A DNA stretch of 64,000 nucleotides from Pseudoxanthomonas yeongjuensis (GCF_010093345.1 NZ_PDWT01000005.1:1-64000), one strand, 5' to 3'; counted from the first letter of the stretch, positions 16,101-24,470 are shown. Program-made: numbers and translations. The notes: generated by a model from the sequence alone, not told the origin.

Positions 16101-18946
16101 GGCGCCTGAAGGGACTCAACGTGGACCTGGTGATCTGGAACGAGGACCAGGCCGGCTATCGCCAGCAGTTGCAGGAACAGATCCTGGGCCTGGTTTCGGC
16201 CGGACCGGAAGGCAACCTGCTGGACCGGCCGGGCGGCATCTTCGTGCGCCCGGCGCAGCAGATCTCGCAGGAGGACCGTGTGCTGCTGCAAACGGTGGCG
16301 CGGGTGATCGTCAGCGACCAGCGCGGCACCTTGGCCACGCAGATCGGCAAGCACATGCCGCCGGAGCGCAGCATCCCGCCGCTTTTCGCCGATGGCGCGC
16401 CGATGCTGGCGGAACCCGCGCCCGGCGATGGCGACGGTCTGTCCGGCCTGCCGGCGAAAGTGGAATCGGGCGACGACGATCCCTGGCCGTTCGAAGCAGT
16501 GGCCGACGAGTTCCTGTTCGACAACGGCACCGGCGCGTTCGCCGCCGACGGGCGCGAGTACGTGATCGTGATGGGCGAAGGCGCGCCGACGCCGGCACCC
16601 TGGTCCAACGTGATGGCCAATCCGAAACTGGGCTGCGTGGTCAGCGAAAGCGCGCCGGGCTATACCTGGTTCGAGAACGCGCACGAGTTCCGGCTCACGC
16701 CCTGGCACAACGATCCGGTCGCGGACACGGGCGGCGAGGCGTTCTACCTGCGCGACGAGGACAACGGCCGGGTCTGGTCGCCGATGCCCCTGCCCCGTCG
16801 CGGCACCGGCGCGTACCGCACCCGCCATGGCTTCGGTTACAGCGTGTACGAACACGTGGAAGACGGCATCGCCAGCGAACTGTGGGTATACGTGGCGCTG
16901 GAGGAGGCGGTGAAGTTCTCCGTGCTCAAGCTGCGCAACCTGTCCGGACGCGCGCGCAGGCTGTCGGCGACCGGCTATGTGGAATGGGTGCTGGGCGACA
17001 TCAAGGCCAAGTCGCAGATGCACGTGGTCAGCGAACTGGACAACGCCAGCGGCGCGCTGACCGCGCGCAATCCCTACAACACCGAGTTCGGCGGACGCGT
17101 CGCCTTCTTCGACGCCGATGGCTCCGGCGCGGACGACGCGGGCATGGGCGATACACGCCCGCGCAGCTTCACCGCCGACCGCAGCGAATTCCTCGGCCGC
17201 AACGGCAGCCTCGCCGATCCGGCGGCGCTGAAGCGCGAAAAACTCTCCGGCAAGCTCGGCGTGGGCCTGGATCCATGCGCGGCGATCCAGTTGCCGGTGG
17301 ACCTGGCCGATGGCCAGGCCGGCGAAGTGGTGTTCCGCCTGGGCGCGGGCGGCGACCCGCGCAGCGCCGTGCAACTGGCGCAGCGGATGAAGGGCAGCGC
17401 CGCCGCGCACGACGCGCTGGACAATGTGCGCATCCATTGGCTGGACGTCCTCGGCGCAGTGCGGGTGAAGACTCCGGACCCCGGCGTGGACGCGCTGGCC
17501 AACGGCTGGCTGCTGTACCAGACCCTCGCCTGCCGCTATGTCGCGCGCAGCGGCTATTACCAGTCCGGCGGCGCCTTTGGTTTCCGCGACCAGCTGCAGG
17601 ACGTGATGGCCCTGGTGCATGCGAAGCCGGCGCTGACCCGCGAGCATCTGCTGCTCAGCGCCGCGCACCAGTTCCCGCAGGGCGACGTGATGCACTGGTG
17701 GCATCCGCCGCAGGGACGCGGCGTGCGCACGCGCTGTTCCGACGACTACCTGTGGCTGCCGCTGGCCGCCTGCCGCTACCTGCAGGTGACCAGTGACCTC
17801 GGCGTGCTGGACGAGAAGGTGCGCTACATCGAGGGACGGCCGGTCAATGCCGACGAGGAGTCGTACTACGACCTGCCGGTGGCTTCCAACCTGCAGCAGT
17901 CGTTCTACGACCATTGCGTGCTGGCGTTGAAGCGCGGCACCGAACTGCTGGGCGGACGCGGCCTGCCGCTGATCGGCACCGGCGACTGGAACGACGGCAT
18001 GAACCGGGTGGGTGAAGCCGGCAAGGGCGAAAGCGTGTGGCTGGGTTTCTTCCTCTACGACGTGCTGGAACGCTTCGGCGACGTGGCGCTCGCGCGTGGC
18101 GACGAGGCATTCGCCACGTACTGCGCCGGGTCCGCGCAGAAGCTCCGCGACAACCTGGAAGCGCATGCGTGGGACGGCGAATGGTACCGGCGCGCCTGGT
18201 TCGACGACGGCACGCCGCTGGGTTCGAGCCAAAGCGACGAATGCCGGATCGATTCGATTTCGCAGAGCTGGTCGGTGCTGTCCGGCGCCGCCGACCCAAC
18301 GCGTGCGCGGCAGGCGATGGCCTCGCTGGACAGACACCTGGTCAAGCGCGAAGCGGGCCTGATCCAGTTGCTGGAACCACCGTTCGACAAGACCACGCAC
18401 GACCCCGGCTACATCCGCGGCTACGTGCCCGGCGTGCGCGAGAACGGCGGCCAGTACACGCATGCGGCGGTGTGGTCGGCGATGGCCTTCGCCCAGCTGG
18501 GCGATCGCGGCAAGGCCTGGGAACTGGCCGGCATGATCAACCCGATCCACCACGCCGAAGACGCTGCCGCGGCGCAGCTCTACAAGGTCGAACCGTACGT
18601 GCTCGCCGCCGACGTGTATGGCGTGGCGCCGCACGTGGGACGTGGCGGTTGGACCTGGTACACCGGTTCGGCCGGCTGGATGTATCGCCTGCTGACCGAA
18701 TCGCTGCTCGGTTTGCATCGCGAAGGCGACCAGCTGTCGCTGAAGCCCTGCATCCCCGCCGACTGGACCGAATACAGATTGCACTACCGCTACGGCGGGA
18801 GCATGTACCTGATCACCGTCACCCAGGTCGACAGTGGCGAAGTGGTATTGAGCGTGGATGGCTTCGTGCAGAAGGGCCTGCGTTTCCAGTTGGTGGATGA
18901 CGAATCCATCCATCACGTCGAGGCGACCTGGCCGAGGCCCGCCTGA
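10187..18946 (+). CDS. ndvB: Cyclic beta-1,2-glucan synthase (NdvB-like)
   Basis: This giant inner-membrane enzyme of about 2919 residues makes cyclic beta-1,2-glucan from UDP-glucose. Order of parts: N-terminal soluble region; membrane helices near residues 420-485; a GT84 synthase domain with YVITLDTDTRLPRD near 635 and RWIRGDWQLLPW near 790; more helices near 830-875 and 955-1000; a glucoamylase-like domain near 1050-1580 (GISESGYNTVD, YRAFGVPGLGLKRG); two GT36/GH94 N-type beta-sandwich domains; and a C-terminal GH94 phosphorylase-like domain with GTGDWNDGMNRVGEAG near 2597. GH94 domains in this family set ring size. I chose the ATG at 10187; an in-frame TTG at 10151 would add 12 residues. 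Its stop overlaps the start of the next small gene. Confidence 0.93.
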   Translation: MPTAWRIFGRWLRLRRRIWRWQRAATQKPLQSEPPLRAQLFSAEQMERHGKALAHGHRLHLQPQPDLLLSRLKENEGLLDDANTLLTRMVQDEVRITPAGEWLLDNYYLIEEQVRTARRHLPRNYSRELPSLGKGPSAGLPRVYDLAMEAIAHGDGRVDAETLSRFVAAYQSVTPLKLGELWAIPIMLRLALIENLRRMAVRVMRDGVDHRLASEWARLLNDTADSDPKNVVLVVADMARSDPPLTGAFVAELTRGMHGRSAVLAMPANWVEQWVTHGGHSIEQLVHAESQQQASDQVSISNSIGSLRFLANMDWREFVESMSLVDRTLCEDPAGTYASMDFSTRDAYRHVVEKVARLSGAGEMEVARCVLQLAQAHAITRGTRAHVGYYLVDDGIAETKAATAGLEGARRPVRLRPRRIPLPAYLLPICLIAAGFTWALVAEASADRFDWRWLCLIGALGVIAFSELGIALINWLATVLVPPQPLPRMDFSAGIPASAITLVVVPSMIGNVHGIDSLVEGLEVRFLANRDPHLHFALLTDFLDAKEQVQANDQPLLEHAAQQIERLNARYAPESNDLFFLFHRPRQWNPREGVWMGHERKRGKLAALNRMLRGGGSEAFLRVVGNTEALANVRYVITLDTDTRLPRDAAREFVGTLAHPLNRARFDEKQRRVTRGYGILQPSVGSSMSGRIGSRYARMFGSEPGIDPYTRTVSDVYQDLFGEGSFVGKGIYDLDAFEHALGDRFPEDRILSHDLLEGCYARAGLVSDVRLYEDYPSRYVVDVKRRYRWIRGDWQLLPWLLPWVPRKGGGFERSTLSWLSRGKLLDNLRRSLVPAAATALFVIGWVLVPQALAWTSWLLCLLLLPVLVPTLRDVFTRPMDMALETHLLQVLKSSGQQLQRAAVNLACLPYEAFFSLGAIGRTLWRMAISRRHLLQWNPSSEVERNLGSGSGAELRSMWFAPVFAVVIAAALWKSNPMALWVAMPILALWFASPALMAWLGRPPGRRLAQLAPTQLAFLGRLSRRTWAFFETWVRAEDHWLPPDNIQEHPALVVARRTSPTNIGLSLLANLSAWDFGYLQMGGVMERTQRVFATLEKLPRHRGHFYNWYDTETLQPLPPGYISTVDSGNLAGHLLTLRQGLLAMPDEPILARSTFNGLDDTLGVLEEARRATGDEAAELTAALAAFRERLEAARAQPPASLQAAARMLASLRTQADAIAAAWPAPEGTADSGIGPHWPASLAGACRCACEELLFLAPSLAAGTDEGGSGSAQAAADAPMPTLRGQSMQSDDALARDRARARIQELERLAHVAGQFSLMEYDFLYDRARHLLSIGYNVDERRLDAGHYDLLASEARLCSFVAIAQGQLPQESWFALGRLLTEVDGDATLLSWSGSMFEYLMPQLVMPSYPDTLLDQTAQHAVEAQIDFGARRGVPWGISESGYNTVDARMNYQYRAFGVPGLGLKRGLGQDLVIAPYATMMALMVAPEAACQNLQRLSALGFGGRYGLYEAIDYTPGRVPRGQDHALVRSFMAHHQGMGFLALDYLLGDQPMQKRFLADAQFQATLLLLQERIPRTGVFHPHEAEATGARVAPAAAETRLRVFRNPDAARPAVQMLSNGRYHALLTSAGGGYSRLRDMAVTRWREDGTRDHWGSFCYLRDVDSGEYWSAAHQPTCVPVEQYEAIFSDAKAEFRGRKHGFNTHLEIAISAEDDIELRRLTVRNRSRRTRTIEITTYAEVVLASSISDEMHPAFSNLFVQTEIARDKQALLCTRRPRSHDEVPPWMFHLVAAHDADIDSISYETDRARFLGRGNTPRAPQALSSLQALSDSAGSVLDPIVAIRCRITLAPEQTAMVDMVTGVGADREDCAALIDKYRDRRLADRVFDLAWTHSQVVRRQINASQADAQLYERLAGLMVYAHPLLRADSAVLMQNRRGQSGLWGHSISGDLPIVLLQIADAANIELVRQMVQAHAYWRLKGLNVDLVIWNEDQAGYRQQLQEQILGLVSAGPEGNLLDRPGGIFVRPAQQISQEDRVLLQTVARVIVSDQRGTLATQIGKHMPPERSIPPLFADGAPMLAEPAPGDGDGLSGLPAKVESGDDDPWPFEAVADEFLFDNGTGAFAADGREYVIVMGEGAPTPAPWSNVMANPKLGCVVSESAPGYTWFENAHEFRLTPWHNDPVADTGGEAFYLRDEDNGRVWSPMPLPRRGTGAYRTRHGFGYSVYEHVEDGIASELWVYVALEEAVKFSVLKLRNLSGRARRLSATGYVEWVLGDIKAKSQMHVVSELDNASGALTARNPYNTEFGGRVAFFDADGSGADDAGMGDTRPRSFTADRSEFLGRNGSLADPAALKREKLSGKLGVGLDPCAAIQLPVDLADGQAGEVVFRLGAGGDPRSAVQLAQRMKGSAAAHDALDNVRIHWLDVLGAVRVKTPDPGVDALANGWLLYQTLACRYVARSGYYQSGGAFGFRDQLQDVMALVHAKPALTREHLLLSAAHQFPQGDVMHWWHPPQGRGVRTRCSDDYLWLPLAACRYLQVTSDLGVLDEKVRYIEGRPVNADEESYYDLPVASNLQQSFYDHCVLALKRGTELLGGRGLPLIGTGDWNDGMNRVGEAGKGESVWLGFFLYDVLERFGDVALARGDEAFATYCAGSAQKLRDNLEAHAWDGEWYRRAWFDDGTPLGSSQSDECRIDSISQSWSVLSGAADPTRARQAMASLDRHLVKREAGLIQLLEPPFDKTTHDPGYIRGYVPGVRENGGQYTHAAVWSAMAFAQLGDRGKAWELAGMINPIHHAEDAAAAQLYKVEPYVLAADVYGVAPHVGRGGWTWYTGSAGWMYRLLTESLLGLHREGDQLSLKPCIPADWTEYRLHYRYGGSMYLITVTQVDSGEVVLSVDGFVQKGLRFQLVDDESIHHVEATWPRPA

Positions 18947-19164
18947 TGGACACACGCCTGCAACTGGAAGCCGAACTGGAGAACCTGGAGCGGATGCTGC
19001 CGCACTGGCGCGAGAAGCTGCGCCACGAGTCGCAGTTCTGGCCGCAGTTCGACGTGCTGGCCAAGGAAATCCTGGCCCGCGCCGATCCCGCGGACCGCGA
19101 CTACGCGCAGCAGCGCCTCGACGCGATGCTGGCGAAGCATGGATTGAACCCCGACCGCGACTGA
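18946..19164 (+). CDS. Small conserved-looking protein translationally coupled to ndvB
   Basis: The 72-residue charged, helical protein (MDTRLQLEAELENLERML..) starts on the ATG that overlaps the ndvB TGA (TGATG), so it is probably translated by coupling. It has no signal peptide or membrane segment and is rich in Glu, Arg and Leu with coiled-coil-like spacing. No family recognised. It could be a partner or stability factor of NdvB, inferred only from position. Confidence 0.75.
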   Translation: MDTRLQLEAELENLERMLPHWREKLRHESQFWPQFDVLAKEILARADPADRDYAQQRLDAMLAKHGLNPDRD

Positions 19165-19175
19165 CCGCAGCCGAC

Positions 19176-19278
19176 GTAGGAGCGACGTGAGTCGCGAAGG
19201 CTGGATTCATAGACGCCTCTTTTACGACTCATGTCGCCCCCACCTGGTCTTCCCTTCGCGACTCACGTCGCTCCTACG
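19176..19278. repeat. REP hairpin pair (ACGTGAGTCGCGAA type)
   Basis: GTAGGAGCGACGTGAGTCGC at 19176 is matched by its inverted copy ending CTCCTACG at 19278, about 50 bases apart. It sits between convergent genes. Confidence 0.85.
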
Positions 19279-19291
19279 CTTTGCCGGATCG

Positions 19292-21373
19292 TCAACGCAT
19301 CCGCCACTCCACTCCCACATAGACCGAACGTCCATCGCCCGGCAGGAAATTCGCGCCGTCACGGCCACCCGCATCGGCCACCACGTTGGTGGTGGCGATC
19401 CATTTGCGGTCCTGCAGGTTGCGCGCATCCGCGAACCAACTCCACCGATCACCGATGCGGCCACCCAGCTTCAACCCGATCAAAGCGTGGCCCGGGGCAC
19501 GGAAGCTGTTGGCGTGATCGACGTAATAATCATCGGGCGTCCATTCCAGGTTCGGCGTGGCGTAGAAGCGCCCGCTCGGTTGCCAGCGCAGTTCGGCACG
19601 CAGTTGTTGCGGCGGCACGCCGGCCAGCTCGTTGTCGCCATAAACCGGATCGTCGTCGAATTCGAAGTCGTTCCACAGATAGTTGGCGGACAACTTGAGC
19701 GCTGCGGCGAGCTGCCAGGCCAAACCGAATTCCAGGCCCTGGTGGATCGTGCGTTTCGCATTCACGGTCCCCAATGGGTTTCCTGCACCGTCCGTCAACG
19801 CCAGCAGCTCGTCGTCGACATGGGCGAGGTACAAGGCGAGATCGATCGAGAGGTCATCGCGCTGCGTGCGCAAGCCGAGTTCGACGGTGGTGGCGCGCTG
19901 CGCATCGACCTGGCTCACTCCCGGCCCGCCGGTCAGCTCGCCGAAGCTCGGCGGTTCCAGGCTGCGGCTCAGATTGCCGAAGAACCGTGTCTGTGGATCG
20001 AGCTGGTAAAGCACGCCGATCTTCGGGCTGAAACCCGAGTAGCCGACATCGAAGCTTTCATCGTTGCCGCCGGTGACGAGGAGGTCGCGTGAGCGACGTT
20101 CGGATCTGAGCGCCTGTGCGCCCAGCGACAGCGCCCATCGCTCATCCAGCCAGGCCTGGTTCTCGACATAGGCTTTCGCATTGCGCGCGCGTTGCTCGAA
20201 CTTGTTGGTGCGCGCGCCTTCGCGGCCGGCGACATTGACGAAACGGTCGTCCTCCCCATCGCCCTGGGCCAGGGTAACGCCCGCAACCAGCAGGTTGCGA
20301 CGACCGGCCAGCACGCCTTCTCCGCGCCAGCGCAGGTCGACGCCGTAGTCCTGCGTGTCCTGGTCCAGCACCTGGAAGATCGGATGGTGCAGCGACTTGT
20401 CCGAATGGAACGCGGAGAACACCAGGCGCTGTCCTTCGGCCGGTGCCCAGGCCAGCTTGCCGGCGATGCGGTCGAGGGTGAAATCGCGGCGCTGGTCCAG
20501 GGCGATGTTGCCTGCGGCAGCGCCCGCGGGATCGTCCAGCGACTGCGCGAGCGTGAGGTTTCCCGGCAGTTCCGAATGCGTGTCCACATGGGTGAGGTAT
20601 ACGCGGCCTTCCAGCGCATCGTTGAAGCGGAAACCCGCGTTGCCGGACAAGCGGTAGGTTTCCTGCCTGGCATGGTCGCGGTAACCGTCCTGGGCGAAAC
20701 CGGTTGCGCTCAGGTATCCATCGGCGCGCTGGCCGGCGCCGGCCAGCGCGATCTGTCCGCGCGCATAGCCGAAGCTTCCACCTTCCAGTCGCACTTCCAT
20801 CGCTGCCGCGTCGTAGCCGGTCGGCGAGACGAAATTGATCGCGCCACCCAGCGTGGCCGCACCGTACTCCAGTGCGTTGGCGCCGCGATAGACCTCGATG
20901 TAACGCGCCGACAGCGGCTCGACCGCCTGGAAATCGACCGCGCCGTCGGCCAGGTTCAAGGGACTGCCGTCCTGCAACAGGTCGATGCCGCGCCCATGGA
21001 AGGTGCGCTGGAGACCGGAGCCACGGATCGACAGCCGCGCCTCTTCCGCACCGAAACGCGACTGGACGAAAACGCCCGCGGCCTGGCCCAGCGCATCGGT
21101 CAGCGTGCCGACCCGGCCGCCACGGTAGGATTCGCCATCGACCATGCCGGCGCCGCCGGCACGCAGGTCCAGTCGAGCCTTGGCCTGTTCGAGATCTTCA
21201 ACGGTCAGGGGACGCACGGCTTCGCCGATGACTTCGACCTTCTCGAGGGTCATGGTGTTTGCATCGGCGTCGGAAACATCGGCGGCAATAGCCGAAGCGA
21301 AGGGAAAGAGCGCGGCAAGCACGGCCACGGACAGGCGCGACGAACGCATCGCCGCACGAACGGAAATAGGCAT
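19292..21373 (-). CDS. TonB-dependent outer-membrane receptor
   Basis: The 693-residue protein has a signal peptide (ending SAIAAD), a TonB-box-like TLEKVEVIGE just after it, a plug domain (LTDALGQAAGVFVQ, RLSIRGSGLQ, IEVYRGANALEYG, LGGAINF) and a 22-strand-type beta barrel ending in an aromatic-containing YVGVEWRMR. It imports a siderophore, metal complex or vitamin using TonB energy; the substrate cannot be read. The start at 21373 has GGAG six bases upstream; longer in-frame starts lack a signal peptide. A DUF2946-type gene lies 64 bases upstream on the same strand, a pairing that hints at metal, perhaps copper, uptake. That hint is weak inference. Confidence 0.9.
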   Translation of the reverse strand: MPISVRAAMRSSRLSVAVLAALFPFASAIAADVSDADANTMTLEKVEVIGEAVRPLTVEDLEQAKARLDLRAGGAGMVDGESYRGGRVGTLTDALGQAAGVFVQSRFGAEEARLSIRGSGLQRTFHGRGIDLLQDGSPLNLADGAVDFQAVEPLSARYIEVYRGANALEYGAATLGGAINFVSPTGYDAAAMEVRLEGGSFGYARGQIALAGAGQRADGYLSATGFAQDGYRDHARQETYRLSGNAGFRFNDALEGRVYLTHVDTHSELPGNLTLAQSLDDPAGAAAGNIALDQRRDFTLDRIAGKLAWAPAEGQRLVFSAFHSDKSLHHPIFQVLDQDTQDYGVDLRWRGEGVLAGRRNLLVAGVTLAQGDGEDDRFVNVAGREGARTNKFEQRARNAKAYVENQAWLDERWALSLGAQALRSERRSRDLLVTGGNDESFDVGYSGFSPKIGVLYQLDPQTRFFGNLSRSLEPPSFGELTGGPGVSQVDAQRATTVELGLRTQRDDLSIDLALYLAHVDDELLALTDGAGNPLGTVNAKRTIHQGLEFGLAWQLAAALKLSANYLWNDFEFDDDPVYGDNELAGVPPQQLRAELRWQPSGRFYATPNLEWTPDDYYVDHANSFRAPGHALIGLKLGGRIGDRWSWFADARNLQDRKWIATTNVVADAGGRDGANFLPGDGRSVYVGVEWRMR

Positions 21374-21437
21374 GGGAACTCCAAAAGCGCAAGTAACGCG
21401 GCAGCGACGCCGCGCGTAGGGAATCAGGACTTGTGTT

Positions 21438-21872
21438 TCAGAGGGCGAGCGGTGGACCGCGGGAACCGAGTCCCGGGAAAACGGAGGAAGACCGGAAGGA
21501 AAGCGGCAGCGACGCGGGAACAAGGTTCGCCAGGACCCGCGGGAACAGCAGCGCAAGCGTCAGCAGCAACAACGCGGTGCCGGCGAGCAGCGTGCAATAG
21601 GCGCAGTCCGCGTCCATGCCGAAATGATCGGGCGCCGGTACCTTGCCGATGCTGGTGCTGGTGCTGGTGCTGGTGCTGCCGCCGCCCAGCCATGCGGCGA
21701 CATCCACGCTTTTCAGGCCGGCGGCGGTGCAGATCCCGGTCAGTCCCGGCACCAGCTGCTGCAGCGAATCGCCTTGCGTCCAACGACTGATCGCCGGGGC
21801 GAACGCCATCAGCAGCACGGCGAGGAACGCCAGCCGGGACATGGATCGCTGGAAGGTGCGGTGGCGCAGCAT
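21438..21872 (-). CDS. DUF2946-like membrane protein
   Basis: The protein is about 144 residues, with an N-terminal hydrophobic helix (LAFLAVLLMAFAPAIS), a middle with DADCAYC, the Cys-x-x-Cys mark of DUF2946, and a second helix right after it (LLAGTALLLLTLALL). A Ser-Thr repeat GGGSTSTSTSTS is encoded by five hexanucleotide repeats near 21651-21680. The start is uncertain: ATG at 21872 or 21842. It lies upstream of and close to the TonB-receptor gene and is probably co-transcribed. The Cys pair may bind metal. Confidence 0.72.
   Translation of the reverse strand: MLRHRTFQRSMSRLAFLAVLLMAFAPAISRWTQGDSLQQLVPGLTGICTAAGLKSVDVAAWLGGGSTSTSTSTSIGKVPAPDHFGMDADCAYCTLLAGTALLLLTLALLFPRVLANLVPASLPLSFRSSSVFPGLGSRGPPLAL
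21651..21680. repeat. Hexanucleotide tandem repeat inside the DUF2946-like gene
   Basis: GCTGGT/CTGGTG is repeated about five times and encodes alternating Ser-Thr. Gain or loss of units would keep the frame. Confidence 0.8.
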
Positions 21873-21933
21873 GCCGCGGATTCTACCGCGGATGCGCCGC
21901 ACATTCGTCTGTGGGAGGGGCGCTCTTCCAGTC

Positions 21934-22002
21934 GTAGGAGCGACGTGAGTCGCGAAGGAAACGCCCGTGGAGTTCGGCTTCGCGACTCACGTCGCTCCTA
22001 CG
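21934..22002. repeat. REP hairpin pair (ACGTGAGTCGCGAA type)
   Basis: GTAGGAGCGACGTGAGTCGC at 21934 is matched by its inverted copy ending at 22002. The 340-base gap 21873-22212 holds this, the next REP and the dcp terminator, and no gene. Confidence 0.85.
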
Positions 22003-22036
22003 CCAGATTGCCATGGCTGCGGCATGTAGAGCATCG

Positions 22037-22118
22037 GGACTGAAGCCCCTCCCACAGGGATCTAGTCGCGAGGGAAACGTCCATGAAGCCTGCCTTCGCG
22101 ACTCACGTCGCTCCTACG
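22037..22118. repeat. Degenerate REP elements
   Basis: A half element with GAAGCCCCTCCCACAG lies at 22041-22056. TAGTCGCGAGGGAAACG and an intact right arm CTTCGCGACTCACGTCGCTC follow up to 22118. The left arm has lost its GTAGGAGC end. Confidence 0.7.
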
Positions 22119-22153
22119 CCAGGTTGCGCTGGCACAGGAACGAAAGACTCCGC

Positions 22154-22185
22154 AAAAAAACGGGATGGCTTCGCAGCCATCCCGT
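22154..22185 (-). terminator. Rho-independent terminator of the M3 peptidase gene
   Basis: A perfect stem ACGGGATGGCT/AGCCATCCCGT with a four-base loop is followed, on the minus strand, by seven T (A at 22154-22160 on the plus strand). Confidence 0.9.
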
Positions 22186-22212
22186 TCGTCGATCACGAGT
22201 CGTGTACAGCGA

Positions 22213-24360
22213 TCATTTCAGGCCGCGATTCTCCAGCAGCGGCTCCACGCTGGGATCCTTGCCACGGAAATCGCGATACAGCGTGGCCAGGTCGACGGTG
22301 TTGCCGCGCGAGAGGATCTTGTCGCGGAAGATCTGCCCGTTCTCGGCGGTCATGCCGCCGTGCTCCTTGAACCATTCGAACGCGTCGTCATCCAGCACTT
22401 CCGACCAGAAGTAGGCGTAGTAGCCGGCCGAGTAGCCGCCGCCCCAGATGTGGTCGAAGTAGCTGCTGCGGTAGCGCGGCGGCACTTCGGCCAGGTCGAC
22501 CTTGAACTTCTTCAGCGCCTCGGCCTCGAACTGGTCCACGTCCTGCAGCGGCGCATCGGCCGGCAGCGTGTGCCAGGCCAGGTCGAGCAGCGCGGCCGAC
22601 AGGTATTCGGTGGTCGCGTAGCCGCTGTTGAACTTGCCGGCCTTCTTGATCTTGTCGACCAGCGCCTGCGGCATCGGCTCGCCGGTCTTGTAGTGCTTGG
22701 CGTAGTTGGCGAACACCTTCGGATCCTCGGCCCAGTGCTCGTTGAACTGCGACGGGAACTCGACGAAGTCGCGCGAAGTGCTGGTGCCGGCGATCGACGG
22801 ATACTTCACCTTCGAGAACATGCCGTGCAGCGCGTGGCCGAACTCGTGGAACATGGTGGTGACGTCGTCGTAGCTCAGCAGCGCCGGCTGTCCTGCCGCC
22901 GGCTTGGTGAAGTTGCAGACGTTGTAGACGACGGGCTTGGCGCCGGTCAGGCCGTCCTGCTCGACGAACACGTCCATCCACGCGCCACCGGACTTGCTGT
23001 CGCGCTTGAAGTAGTCGGTGTAGAACAGGGCCAGCGAGCTGCCGTCCTTGTCGAACACTTCATACACCTTCATGTCCGGGTTGTAGGTCGGGATGTCCTT
23101 CCTTTCCTTGAAGGTGATGCCGTACATCTGCGTGGCCGCGTAGAACACGCCGTTGTGCAGCACGTTTTCCATCTCGAAGTACGGCTTGATCTGCGATTCG
23201 TCCAGGTCGAACTCGGCCTTGCGCACCTGTTCGGCGTAGAAATCCCAGTCCGAGGCCGCGAGCTTGAAACCGCCCTTCTGTTGATCGATGACGGCCTGCA
23301 TCTTCGCCGCTTCGCCACGCGCCTTGGCGGTGGCCGCCGGCACGGTATCGGTCAGCAGCTTCAGCGCCTTGTCCGGGGTGATCGCCATCTGGTCGGCAAG
23401 GCTATAGGCGGCGTAAGTGTCGAAGCCGAGCAGCTTGGCCTTCTGCGCGCGCAGCTGGGCCAGGCGCTGGATGATCTTGCGGGTGTCGTTGGCGTCGCCG
23501 TGTTCGGTGCGGGTTTCCGAGGCTTCCAGCACCTTGGCGCGCAGCTCGCGATCCTTCAGCGAGGCCAGCACCGGCTGCTGGGTGGTGTTCTGCAATGCGA
23601 GCAGCCACTTGCCGTCGAGCTTGCGCGCGGCCGCATCCTGCGCGGCCGAGGCGATGTCGCCTTCCGACAAACCGTCGAGCTTGGCCTTGTCGTCGACGAC
23701 CACCGCACCGGCGGCCGCGGCGGCGACCAGCTTGGTGTGGAATTCGGTCGACAGCGTGGTCTCTTCCACGTTGAACTTGCGCATCCGGTCCTTGTCGGCA
23801 TCGGACAGCTGCGCGCCGGCGCGAACCAGTTCCTGGTAGTCGCGTTCGACCAGGCGCAGTTGCTCCGGATCGAGTTTCAGCGTGGCGCGGGCGTCGTAGA
23901 CCGACTTCACGCGTGCGAAGAGTTTCGGATCCAGCGCGATCTCGTCCTGGTGCGCGGCCAGCTTGGGCGCGATCTCTTCCTGGATCTTCTGGCGTTCCGG
24001 ATTGGTGTCGGCCTGGACCAGGCCGAAGAAGATGCGGGCGACGCGGTTGAGCGTCTCGCCGGTGCGTTCCTGGGCCTCGATGGTGTTCTCGAAGGTGGCC
24101 GGTTCCGGGTTGTCGGCGATCTTGCGCATCTCGGCGAGGTGCTGCTTCATGCCTTCCTCGAACGCGGGCAGGTAATCGCTGTCCTTGATCTTGTCGAACA
24201 CCGGCGCGCCGAACGGCAGCGTGCTGGCGACCAGCAGCGGGTTCTCGGCGGCGGCGGGCGTGGCGGCGGGGGTAGTTTCGGTCACGGCTTCGGGTTTGTT
24301 TCCGGTGCAGGCCGCAAGGGCCAGGCTGATGGCGGCGGCGAGGACGACGGTACGCGACAT
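22213..24360 (-). CDS. dcp: M3-family zinc peptidase, peptidyl-dipeptidase Dcp type
   Basis: The 715-residue protein has a lipoprotein-type signal (LALAACTG, lipid on Cys18), so it is probably tethered in the periplasm rather than cytosolic as in E. coli. The zinc motif HEFGHALH lies near residue 503, with the third ligand region FVEFPSQFNEHW about 28 residues later and the substrate-binding YFDHIWGGGYSAGYYAY near residue 640. It would remove dipeptides from peptide C-termini. It stands alone, with its own terminator. Confidence 0.92.
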   Translation of the reverse strand: MSRTVVLAAAISLALAACTGNKPEAVTETTPAATPAAAENPLLVASTLPFGAPVFDKIKDSDYLPAFEEGMKQHLAEMRKIADNPEPATFENTIEAQERTGETLNRVARIFFGLVQADTNPERQKIQEEIAPKLAAHQDEIALDPKLFARVKSVYDARATLKLDPEQLRLVERDYQELVRAGAQLSDADKDRMRKFNVEETTLSTEFHTKLVAAAAAGAVVVDDKAKLDGLSEGDIASAAQDAAARKLDGKWLLALQNTTQQPVLASLKDRELRAKVLEASETRTEHGDANDTRKIIQRLAQLRAQKAKLLGFDTYAAYSLADQMAITPDKALKLLTDTVPAATAKARGEAAKMQAVIDQQKGGFKLAASDWDFYAEQVRKAEFDLDESQIKPYFEMENVLHNGVFYAATQMYGITFKERKDIPTYNPDMKVYEVFDKDGSSLALFYTDYFKRDSKSGGAWMDVFVEQDGLTGAKPVVYNVCNFTKPAAGQPALLSYDDVTTMFHEFGHALHGMFSKVKYPSIAGTSTSRDFVEFPSQFNEHWAEDPKVFANYAKHYKTGEPMPQALVDKIKKAGKFNSGYATTEYLSAALLDLAWHTLPADAPLQDVDQFEAEALKKFKVDLAEVPPRYRSSYFDHIWGGGYSAGYYAYFWSEVLDDDAFEWFKEHGGMTAENGQIFRDKILSRGNTVDLATLYRDFRGKDPSVEPLLENRGLK

Positions 24361-24470
24361 TTAAGCTTTCCAGGGTCGGGGAACAAGCCGGCTACCCTAG
24401 CGCGATGGCGCCGCGAACGCATGTGTCGAAGATGCGAACCGATCCGCCATTCAGCAAAAAAGGGCCTGTC

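Noticed and set aside
10151-18946. Many long open frames inside ndvB on both strands, up to over 1000 codons
   Set aside because: The DNA is very GC-rich, which gives long shadow frames. Their proteins are Arg/Gly/Pro/His-rich without motifs, while the main frame has full domain support.
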